A DNA stretch of 64,000 bases from Brachionus rotundiformis (Eukaryota; Rotifera; Eurotatoria; Ploima; Brachionidae): the NCBI GenBank assembly GCA_016802295.1, contig JAESIW010000129.1, positions 124,001 through 188,000 of the forward strand, given 5' to 3'. The translations under genes were made by a program, and so were the position numbers. Under the pieces are notes generated by a model that saw nothing but the letters and a program-made list of their open reading frames with translations, was not told the DNA's origin and did not search any database. Position 1 is the first letter of the stretch; the number at the start of each line of letters is the position of its first letter. Shown here in pieces: positions 12,766 through 22,689 of the stretch.

Positions 12766-13557
12766 CTACCTGTGAATCAAACGAGATTTTATTGAAATAC
12801 TATCCGTATCTTCCATAACCCAAACAAGCGTTGAGAAAGATCTTGGAATCTATTTAACAGACGACTTGAAATGGACCCATCAAGCAACACAAGCAGCGTA
12901 CAGAGCTAATGCAGTTTTAGGTCAATTAAAGCAGGCCTTTAAATGCTGGTCTGTAAGTACATTTAAGCAGTTGTATGTTTCGTTTGTCAGACCACATCTT
13001 GAGTATGCAGTAGCAGCCTGGAACCCCTACACCAAAAGGGACTCAAATATTCTTGAAAAAGTTCAAAGAAGAGCTACAAAATTAGTAATTAACTTAAAAA
13101 ATCTGGATTATGAAGAGAGACTCACAAGATTGGGACTTACCACACTCAAGGCAAGACGTGAACGCGGAGACTTAATCGAAACCTTCAAAATACTGAATGG
13201 ACTAAGTAATGTTCAATTACAGAACCCATACATCAAGAGTCATGCACTTTCATCAACTGGTCCAGCTGGTGGAATCCGAGGACACCCAAGAAGACTAACC
13301 AGACAATTGACAAAAACTCAAAATAGAGATTGCTTCCTGACAAATCGAGTGGTAAACGAGTGGAACAAATTACCAATAGTAGTTACCAATGCAAAATCCG
13401 TGAATGAATTTAAAAACAAACTCGATAAACATTTAAAATCGAAATAATTAATTTCCCTATTAACATAATTAAACAACTATAAGGATTTATGTTAAAAATC
13501 AGACAGCTACCATAGCGAGGCGACTTATTGTCTTGCTCCGCAGTTAATCTGCTGTAG

Positions 13558-13598
<41 letters not shown>

Positions 13599-13600
13599 AT
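12766..13600 (+). mobile_element. 5'-truncated non-LTR retrotransposon (CR1/L2-like), 3' end of ORF2
   Basis: The open frame begins at about 12774 without its own start and ends at 13447. It encodes only the C-terminal part of a LINE reverse transcriptase protein: VEKDLGIYLTDDLKW, then LYVSFVRPHLEYAVAAWNPY and LEKVQRRATKLV, ending NRVVNEWNKLP. The endonuclease and catalytic palm are missing, so this is a dead-on-arrival 5' truncation. The 3' UTR contains the arms AGCTAC (13505-13510) and GTAGCT (13554-13559), and the copy ends in a long (ATT)n tract rather than poly-A. The reading frame is intact, suggesting a fairly recent insertion. The clade assignment is by motif memory only. Confidence 0.85.
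13559..13597. repeat. (ATT)n microsatellite, LINE 3' tail
   Basis: Thirteen uninterrupted ATT units at the 3' end of the truncated LINE. CR1/L2-type elements typically end in short tandem repeats rather than poly-A. Confidence 0.9.
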
Positions 13601-13905
13601 TGATAAAAGCAAAAAGGATTTATTCTGCTGTTGTAATGGTTGCATGAGAAAAATTATTTTTTTTAAGGTTTAATACGATCATCATTATATTATTTTATAA
13701 AAAAATTACAAGTTTGGAAAATATAATTTTAAAATGTAACTAGATTTTGGTAATTAATGTTTTATTGTAAGATTAATTTAGAAAAATTTAAAAATATTTA
13801 AATACAAGCATTGAATATAAAACAGATTAGATATAAAATTTAAATTGAAAAAAAAAATATTTATAATCTATGCTGTTAGGAACAAAAATTATTTTTTTTG
13901 TGTAA

Positions 13906-16900
13906 TCAATCGCCATCTTCATGAGAAGGGGAGTCAATCATTCGATTAAAGTCAATGAACGAGTGTTTGATCAATTCGCCATTAATTTTCTGGTCATCAG
14001 GCTTCCATTTATCATCACTGAACAGCCGATGTATAGACTTTATTAGTGGGGTTTTAACTGCATTTGAAGATGTCTTTATTTCAACTGTTTTTTCCCATTT
14101 AAGTAAAAATAACTAATTTAAAAATTTAATAATTAAAAATGAAAATATCTAAATTTAACTAATTTACATCTAAAATGAGAGAGACACACATATTTAGCAT
14201 AATCACTGGACACAAGGCCCACCAAAAATAAAAATACAATCGGCTCCAGTCGCTAGTTACATCTACATAGGCTTCTACAATTACATACCAATCATTTACT
14301 ACCATCAAATTCCAAAGCACAATCAGGGCTGACTAGAATTTATTCTAAATTTAAGTCATTTATTTCATATACTGAACAAAATTACATAAAAATCATTAAA
14401 ATTGTTGGGCCAAAATGATAATTGCTTATAAGTACCGCAGTATTCATTTAAAATTCTTTAATTTAATTGTTAGAAAACTATGAAATAATAATTGTTATAT
14501 TTACGATTTATTATATTTATCGAATGAGTCGGGTCGGATTTTTTCCGAGAATAATTGAATACCAAGTAGGGCATAAATATAATAAACTGATGCCATAATG
14601 CCAAACAAGGGCTTCAAACTTCTAAAAATGTCGATCGCTGTGCTTACAACTGCGTACATAACTTTAACACTTGGAGCCAAGTGAACCAACCTGAATATCA
14701 AAAGCATGTTAATTACTCTGGAAATGCCCCAAAGACTTGTCGAGTAGTCATAGTTTTTCATTTCTCTAAATAAGAAAATTAATTTTTGAAATTAATAAAA
14801 ATTAATTACTCATTTGACATGTAGGTCCGGTTATAGATAATTAGTTGAGTGACTTGTGTAACCTAAATAAAAATTTTGTAGATAAATTGTTGCTTGGTCA
14901 TTATATTGAGCCTACAAAGAATACTGATGATATCATGCCATCCAACAGACTGAGATAATTGGACAAGTATCGTTTTGGACTTAAAGCCCAAAGTTTAAGA
15001 ACATGTTCGACCATATAAAAAATTGAAAATGTAAATATAACAATCTAAAATTAAATTATTTTATATAAAATAGATTATATTGTCAACTAAGATACACTCA
15101 AGGGTCTATTGGTCTGGTTGTCATCCAAATTTTCCATTAAATGCAGCTCTCCCTTTTAAAACAATTATTCTTAATTTTAAAATTTAATGTTAATTTTTAT
15201 GTTTAACTTTACTGTTATGCAACCTATATTGATTATGGTCAAAATTGATGCCAGAAAAAGATAAAATTTAGAAAGGAAAAAACGTTTTAGATTTCGTCTA
15301 AAACTATTGATTGCTATTAAACCACTATATCTTCGTTCATACTTGACAAATATTTTTTAAGGTTAATAAAATAATAAAAATAATAAATTAATAGATTAAA
15401 AAAATAAAATATAATTTAAATAAAAATTGTTATTAATTTTTAGTAGCTTTTCAACTTTTATTACCGAATTTGAATTTAAGACTTGGTCATTTTCGTCTAC
15501 AATTTCCTCATTCAGGTGTTTCAAAAACAATCTTTCAAATAGATCCATGTCCACACTAATCTCTTCGTCAGGATTATCAGTTAATTCAAAATTGACGTCA
15601 TTTAAAACCTTTATAGAAACAAAAAAAATCTATCTTTATTCAAAGACAACTATTTAAACACTTTAATTAGATAGTTCTTGCGTCTTTTGGAAATGCTGAG
15701 GTTTTTCAAAACAAAAATAACTGGTGTCTTGGAAACAACTGCTTTTCTTCTTTAAATTTTTTGTCAAAATTTATGATAAGATAAGCTTATTTAAGTTTTT
15801 ATCAACAGTGCTTACTTATCAGTACTAAATTTTTCATATAAAACCCAGAAGGCTGCCCTCACACCAAGCGACTGTCTAAACACACTTGACATCATACTGT
15901 CTTGGAAAAAACCTTTGAACTGATTGTAAATTACGGCAATAAACAAGCTCATTAAACTGTACATCCCTAGAAAATTTTGAGTATAATAATCAAAGAGATA
16001 AAAATCATTACCAATGATTAAAAACACCACATAATAAAGAGCAGCTAGTCTATTTTCGGAGTAAGATTGAATAGTTACTGGAAAAAAAATTTAAATTGAT
16101 AAATCGAAATTAAAGTAAAAATAAACACCATCTGGATTATTGGAAGTGGTAATTAAGACTAGCAGATTGATAAAGGAATCCTTAATGCCGGAAAATGCCT
16201 TGTTTTTAATGTAGACCTTGTCATCTATGATTGGAAAGGTGTCATTTGGATTATCCTTTTATTAATTTAGATTTGGAAATTTAGAATGAAATTAAAATTA
16301 CTGGCAAATTTTTGGTACTGTTTTTGTGTGAGTATTGTGCGTAATACCGTGGAAAAATAAGCATTCCAATGATAGAAAAAAGGTACAAATGGATAAAAAG
16401 CAAAACAAATACACTAATTATTTGAGGTAGCGAGCGTTTCAGTGATTTAATTGTCTTCTTCATCAAAGATGAACATTGAATCAGAAAAAATGGTCGTAGA
16501 TAGCGTCTTATACGCACACTCTGTCAAATAACAAAATATTAGTTTGGAATTTTTTTTGGAACTTTTTTCTACCTCTTGACATCCGAATGACAGCGAGACA
16601 ATGCAGTCAACCAATGATACAAAAATTATTAAATAATAGGATACAAGCCATGGCGATTTGAGCACTTGTTTGCGTCCAACAAGATAACTCTTGGAAAAAA
16701 AAATATTCTATTCTTAAAAAATAAAAGTTATTTATAAATTTTTGTTTTACTTTAACAACTACATCCAGAAAAAATAATAGAAGACAAAATATATCTATCA
16801 TTTCAAGAATGCCACAGGGAAATTCATACTTGGTTAGATAGGATTTAGGCTTAGTGATGTCACTCGAATGGCTTAGGGACGACGGTGACTCAAAAAAAGC

Positions 16901-17255
16901 CAATATCAAGATCACAAAAATATTAGCATATAAAAATCTAGATAAATTATTTTGAATAAACACACCTATTAAAATATTTATATATATTTATAAATACCTT
17001 TGTATAGGTTTTGAGTAGTATGCTCTATAGACAATCAAAGGTAAGCGGCCAACTTTGTGGAAAATAGACCTAAAGTTAAATGAATCTTCAATCAGGACTG
17101 TGGCACGAAGAATTACGTCATTTTTGCCTTGGTCATCAAACACCGCTGTTTCGTAATCACTATTTGTGTTACCATGTATCATTTCTTATTAGAATATAAA
17201 CAAAAATATAAATTCACATAATAAAATTACCTCTTAATGCAGGAGCTTGTTCCAT
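13906..17255 (-). CDS. TPCN2: Two-pore channel 2, endolysosomal cation channel
   Basis: Eighteen exons: 17255-17231, 17184-16998, 16937-16751, 16689-16573, 16520-16302, 16255-16129, 16077-16012, 15966-15816, 15749-15662, 15608-15465, 15341-15213, 15152-15096, 15044-14916, 14862-14810, 14765-14505, 14455-14386, 14332-14168, 14112-13906. The sum is 2382 nt, so 793 residues plus stop. TPC2 is a twelve-helix channel of lysosomes gated by PI(3,5)P2 and, through accessory proteins, NAADP. Domain I has RIRRYLRPFFLIQCSSLMKK with the KKTIK phosphoinositide-binding cluster and filter TTSNNPDV. The S6 end has NQFKGFF, Lys at the position of human Arg329. Domain II S4 reads RVINMLLIFRLVHLAP; filter II is VVNDW where vertebrates have VNNW. 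The linker pattern and tail (LLKW) favour TPC2 over TPC1. The intron at 16011-15967 is 45 nt with no stop. Confidence 0.94.
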
Positions 17256-17445
17256 AATTCAATTAAATGCAACCTGTTCAGGTATAAGGCAATAAATTTT
17301 ATATAATTCTTTCAAACATCTAAGAGTATTTCAAAACTCTTAACAATATAAAGAAGCGAAGAAAAAAATTTTTAAATTATTTTTATTATTAGAAAAAAAA
17401 ATAAAATGTCTTTTTTTTTTTTTATACACTTGAGATATCTATAAT

Positions 17446-18393
17446 CTATTTTTTATTTTTTTTTGAAGTCGATTCAAGGTGTTCACTAGACTGAGATCTC
17501 TTTTTTTTTCTAAAGCAATTATTTTCATCATGAGTTAAAAATTGCATTTGGGCTTCAATCAATTCCCGTATCTGTTCAGTATGAGTCTTGGATTTGGTAG
17601 TTTTGTGCGAGCGAGGTCCCCTTTTTGTCTCCAATACCTTAGAGCATTTAGCTTGGTTGTTATCTTAAATAATTTTAAATTATTAGGCTGAAATTTTTTA
17701 AAACAAAGTGAACCATTTTCTTGATACTGGAAAGGCTCGATCTCGGCTTGATAGCCCAATGTTTTGGATTTATTGACAGCATACTCGTGTAACTTTAGTC
17801 GTTCAGCTGGACTATAATTCACATACAAGTGGTTAGTGGTCATGGAAACGCTTTTCATTTTGTCGGATTTTTGATTCTTATCTGTCTTTTTTTCTCTATA
17901 TTTGAAAGCATTATATTCGAATGGTATTGGTAGTTGATGGCTTTGGCTGCTCTGTTGTTCTACACTCTGCAAAATTTGGTTATGAGTGTCTTTATCAATC
18001 ACAATTTGGAATGGAGAAAACACATCCGGGTGTTTGGTGTAATCGGCCTTTAAATAACTTTCAAGTTTCTAATTTGTGTTGTCAAATGATTGGAAACGTA
18101 CTCACTAAGTCTTGTTCGGTCATTGCCATGGCTTTCAATTGACATTTTTTGACATGTTTTTCGTAATTTTTCTTAGAAATGTTTCGATGCCCTGGATCAA
18201 ATGGACAATTAAAAAGCTCACTTTTATCTTTATCTTTAAATATTTCGCTTTTGGTCCATTCGAATTCGCTTAGCCATGAAGACATACCATTCTCCAAAAT
18301 GCCCACAAAATCTTCTAGTTTTTGTGTTGATATCAAATTTTTGTCTAACTTATCTGCTAAGTTTTCAATTTCAAAGTTTTCTTTTTTTATCAT
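17446..18393 (-). CDS. SNRNP48: U11/U12 snRNP 48-kDa protein
   Basis: Three exons: 18393-18106, 18068-17714, 17663-17446, giving 286 residues with consistent phase. SNRNP48 is a U11 protein of the minor spliceosome that helps recognise U12-type 5' splice sites. The key evidence is a CHHC zinc finger near residue 65: CPFDPGHRNISKKNYEKHVKKC, spacing C-x6-H-x10-H-x3-C. A later block, NYSPAERLKLHEYAV, matches the vertebrate LTQADRLALYDFVV. The C-terminus is Lys/Ser-rich as in the family. The second intron is only 50 nt (donor AATG|GTTCAC) and is inferred from phase; read through, the frame drifts away from the family's IRELIEAQMQ block. The start faces NABP across 221 bp. Confidence 0.88.
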
Positions 18394-18614
18394 CTTTTTC
18401 TTTTTCTCTTTTTTTGTTATTTAGAAAAAAATAATTTATTTTTGAAACAAAAATTAAAATTTAAAATATTTATTTTTAAAGGTAGTGATTAATTTATAAT
18501 TTTGTTTTTAATTTTGAGGATTCAAATATTTTCTAAACATAACTTTGCATATACATATTGTTTAAATATCTATATAATGTAATTTAATTTGCTTTAAATT
18601 AGTGGTAAATTAAA
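18394..18614. promoter_or_regulatory. Shared divergent promoter, SNRNP48 / NABP
   Basis: 221 bp between two opposite start codons must contain both promoters and both 5' leaders. It is almost pure A+T, with a pyrimidine tract next to the SNRNP48 start. No specific factor site is recognised. Confidence 0.6.
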
Positions 18615-19031
18615 ATGCAGCAGCAGATTCAAAATCCGGTCCGAGAGAATACATCCCGCTACGTGCTGATAAGGGACTTGGAACCCAATTTAAAAAACAT
18701 AAATATCCATGCGATTATTCTGGACGTGGCCAAACCAACTCAAACCAAAGATGGTCATGAGGTGCGCACAGTGCGAATAGCGGACAAGACTGGATCAATA
18801 AATTTGAGTGTATGGAACGACTTTGGTGCTGTGCTCAGGGAGGGCGACATTGTAAGGCTAATTGGATGCTTTACTCATATTTGGAAAAATTCACTTCAGG
18901 TCAAAATTGGCAACAAGGGCCAAATTGTAAAGCAGGGCGACTTTATGATGGTATTTAGTGAGCTTCCTGATATGAGTGTCTTGTCCTCCGAAGTCCTTAA
19001 AGATATCCAGGAACAACAGTCAAAAAAATAA
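18615..19031 (+). CDS. NABP2: SOSS complex subunit B, single-stranded DNA-binding protein
   Basis: Intronless, 138 residues. NABP1/2 (hSSB1/2) are OB-fold proteins that bind ssDNA in the SOSS complex for double-strand break signalling, and also act with Integrator. The OB fold covers residues 15-120: IRDLEPNLKNINIHAIILDV, TKDGHEVRTVRIADKTGSIN, SVWNDFG, REGDIVRLIG, then MVFSELPDMS, all in family order. The Pro/Ser-rich tail of vertebrate NABP2 is absent, so the protein is essentially the bare OB domain. AATAAA lies at 19109-19114. Confidence 0.93.
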   Translation: MQQQIQNPVRENTSRYVLIRDLEPNLKNINIHAIILDVAKPTQTKDGHEVRTVRIADKTGSINLSVWNDFGAVLREGDIVRLIGCFTHIWKNSLQVKIGNKGQIVKQGDFMMVFSELPDMSVLSSEVLKDIQEQQSKK

Positions 19032-19637
19032 CTTCATATGAATATTTTGTACAAATTAAAAAATTTTTCGATTTTAATTTCAGTTTGAAAAATTTATATT
19101 TCTTAAATAATAAAAATATATCTAAAATTTATGCTTTTCAGAAAGGGAGAAATGCTTTAAGGTAAATCTAAAAACCAGGTGAATGAGACAAATGGAAAGA
19201 CATAAATTTTATTTTTTAAATTGTTTGAATTAATTAATGAGGGGGCTTTAAAGAGCAAAAAACGCTAAAAACAACATTAATAGCTCAATATTATAATATA
19301 TAAATAAACATAAAATCTCCTCTATACTTTACATTATGTTTCTAGATTGCAATTGAATGCATAAATTCTTAATGTTAAAAACAATTGCAAACATTTCTTC
19401 ATTTATCTGTTTTAATATTAATTTTTATCTTAATAATAAAGAATAAGTTTTTTGTTTCGGTTTTTTGCAGCCAGCTCTAATGAGCTCTACTAATAAAACA
19501 TTTTATTTAAAATCAATTATGCAATTCATTTATCAATATATTAAATTTTAAACTTGAAAATTTATGTTATTTTGAAATTAAAATTAGTAATTACCTTTAA
19601 ATAAGAACGCAATAATTAGTCAAATTATTCATAGACG
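19032..19637. other. Intergenic, AT-rich
   Basis: Holds the NABP 3' UTR with its poly(A) signal and the GFER 5' flank. No gene or repeat seen. Confidence 0.6.
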
Positions 19638-20230
19638 ATGAATGACAAACAAAAGTTGGACGATTGCGGAACATGTACCGATTTTCAGGACTGGATGAGC
19701 CAGAGTCAAGAAAAGCTGAAAAAAAAAGTAGCCCTAAACATGAGTAATGAGACAGAAAGCCAGCAAGACAAATCATACTACACCGAGTGTCCTCTGTTCA
19801 GGAACCAACTAGGCAGAGCTACGTGGAGCTATTTGCACACCATGGCAGCCTATTACCCTGCCAAGCCAAGCGAAACCGAACAAACAAAAATGAAAGATTT
19901 TATAGACACATTTGCCAAGACATTTCCATGCAAACATTGTTCGGCCGACTTTCAAGAAGAGTAGGCCAAAATTTCAAATAAACTAGAGCAGTTTTTAGAT
20001 AAAAATAAAAGCTGTAATAAACAAATTGGCTATAGTTTGATTTATTTTTTTATAGGGTTGAAAAAAATCCGCCCAGAGTCGAAAATAATGAGCAATTATC
20101 AAAATGGTTTTGTGAACAGCATAACGTGGTTAACCGGAAGCTTGGCAAGGCCGAGTTTGATTGTGACCGTGTGTTCGAAAGATGGAAATTTGGTCATTCA
20201 AAAAATCCCAAATGCAAGGGCTATTTATAA
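19638..20230 (+). CDS. GFER: FAD-linked sulfhydryl oxidase ALR (GFER / Erv1)
   Basis: Two exons, 19638-19960 and 20056-20230, 165 residues. ALR/Erv1 reoxidises Mia40 in the mitochondrial intermembrane space, passing electrons to cytochrome c. Visible features: the N-terminal shuttle motif CGTC followed by FQDWM; FAD-domain block LGRATWSYLHTMAAYYP; active-site CxxC as PCKHC (vertebrate PCEEC); then WFCEQHNVVNRKLGK...FDC, keeping the two Cys of the structural disulfide exactly 17 residues apart. The end, FERWKFGHSKNPKCKGYL, matches the DERWRDGW...C tail. The vertebrate Cys in RACFTQW is not present. The intron follows ADFQEE, where the unspliced frame stops at once. AATAAA lies at 20247. Confidence 0.95.
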
Positions 20231-22689
20231 ACATTTACTCTAATCGAATAAACAATATTTTACATATGTCTGTTTTCCTTGGATACTTTGCCAATTAATC
20301 GGCATTTTAAAATCTTTTATTTAATAATTTTTTAAATATTTATTTAGATTTTAAGAAATAGATACGAAATATAATATTCTCAAGCGAAAATATTTCGTTA
20401 TAATATGCTATGTATGTAAATTCATTAGCGATTCAAAGCTCAATAACATATTGGTATATTTAGAATCCAAGAACAAGGTTGGTAATTAATATTTTAGTTT
20501 AATTTTATGGAAAATGATTTCCTCTCGAATATTATGGAGAAAATATTAATCATGGTTTATTGAAACAAAAAAGCTATTTAAAAATAATTAGGCACTATTT
20601 CAGATAGTTTAGCAAAAGTAATGGTATTAAAATTTTTTCAACGATTTATTTTTGCCTTAATAAATAATCTTTAAAAAAAACTTAATTTAGTTAACTTTGT
20701 TGATCTATTTCAAGCGTTATATATCTTTATATGTGCTTCTAAGAGTTTCTACTGCATACAACTACCTGTTATGTCGAGGATTTAAGAGATAATAAAATTA
20801 GCTTTATAAACAGTTTAATTTTTATCAAAGTTGAAATTAAATTAGTTTTGATTACACATGTTTAAATGATCGCTATCTATTTATGCTCTATTTATTTACG
20901 TCTGGTAACATCGATCAAATTAACAAATAACTGTTAATCTAAAAAGCCTGAATATCTTAAATTACTAAAAAAATATGTTTTTTAATATTATTAATTTGAG
21001 CAAAAAAAAAATTTTTTTTTAACAAGACTTTATTAGAATACCAAAAACCAAACTATGTCATCTTAAAATTTTACTTCAAATTAAAAATTCGGATGGAATT
21101 TTCCACAGAATTTTTGCCATCTATTTACTTTTTTTAAGAAGATCTTTGGAAGCATTTTAATTTCCAAAAGGTTAAATAGTGTTCTTTATTCTAAAGGCAA
21201 GACAGCCTTTATTCTAAGATACTAAAGACGTAATTTAATTTTAAAAATCTATTTATGCTAAAAACCAAAAATTCAGAATTTGACATTTGGAACAAATGCA
21301 TAAAATTTACTATCAGATTAAGTGTTGAAAAAGAGGCATATTGATTTATTTGTATGTATTGAGCCATTTTTTTGAATTTTTCATTTTTCTTTAAAATATT
21401 TTATAAACAATATTTGTTTAAATTAGCCGATTTGTGTAAGAATAAGCATCTAAACGCATATGTGGGAGATACGTATCAGAGAAGCACTTAAATATCTAGT
21501 TGAACATCTTTTCTCCAAAGCTATTTCCAGTCTTCATACCAAATTTATTTATTTTATCAAAATCTAATTAATCCACCAACAAATTAACAGGCAAAAACAT
21601 GATCTAGCAATTTCCTTCAAAAATCAGAATACTTGCGCAATAGGCACGTAAAAGTGCACCAATTTTTAATTGAGAATTTTCAAATTAAGATAGATTTGTG
21701 ATGTATAATTATTTAATAAATATAAATTTAAGAACTTAACATATGTTGCTATTTTAGGGGTTTAATTTACTGCTAGTTTATCATCAAACAATTTAAAAAT
21801 TAATATTGAATTGTTTTGCTACAACAAAGCCTATTTAATGTATAATTTTAATTTTTTTGTATTTAATTAATATAAGTTTTAAATGAGGCAAACACATATT
21901 ATTTAAGGGTTATATTCTATGATCCTAACAGAACCAAGTTCAGTTCAGGGAATACATAAAATTAGCCTACTTTATGAGATATATTTAAATATCAGCTAAT
22001 TAATTTATTTGAAAAAAGAAGTTTTAACAAATAAAATTTTTAAATGATGTATTATAATTATTTAATTTTGTTTTTTATACTAATTTACCTCATCAGCAAG
22101 CAATCGGTAAAAACATCGATTTACTTACTAAAATAATTCTAAATGAGTGTTAAAAATTTTTAAAAAAATGGTACTTAACTACCTTTATCAGCAACCTCAG
22201 CTTTTATCTTTAGGCTGTTGATTAGCTAAGAGATTACCAGAGGGACAGCCATGAGTAAATCCATGGATTTATATTCCTAAAAATTTTGATTGATTGTTTA
22301 ATTAAATTCCTACACAAATTTATCAATCCATTAGAGAAGATTAATTTATTTTTACGAATAAGAAATAATTTTTTCCTTTTAAATTTTTTCTAAGGACTGA
22401 AAAGATCAGACATGGTGCACTATAGATCAGGTACCAAATTAAATAATTAACACTAGGTAAATAAAAAAGTAATTACAAAAAGATGGATGGGAGGTATATA
22501 AAGTTATATCTGAATAGAGTAATTTTTTTAGCATAATTGTATTCAAGTTAAAGGCTTAAGTACATTTGCCAAGTTTTGCTTAACCTGAGATCTTCTTTAA
22601 CATTTGAATATGAAATTTAGATAAAATTTTCTTCCAAATTAACTCAATATTAGACTGCCCTAAAGGGCAGCCTTCTTTAATTTGTTATA
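20231..22689. other. 2.5-kb intergenic region
   Basis: Very AT-rich flank between GFER and MRTF. No open frame, tandem repeat or element end recognised. Presumably contains the MRTF promoter and possibly untranslated leader exons. Confidence 0.5.
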
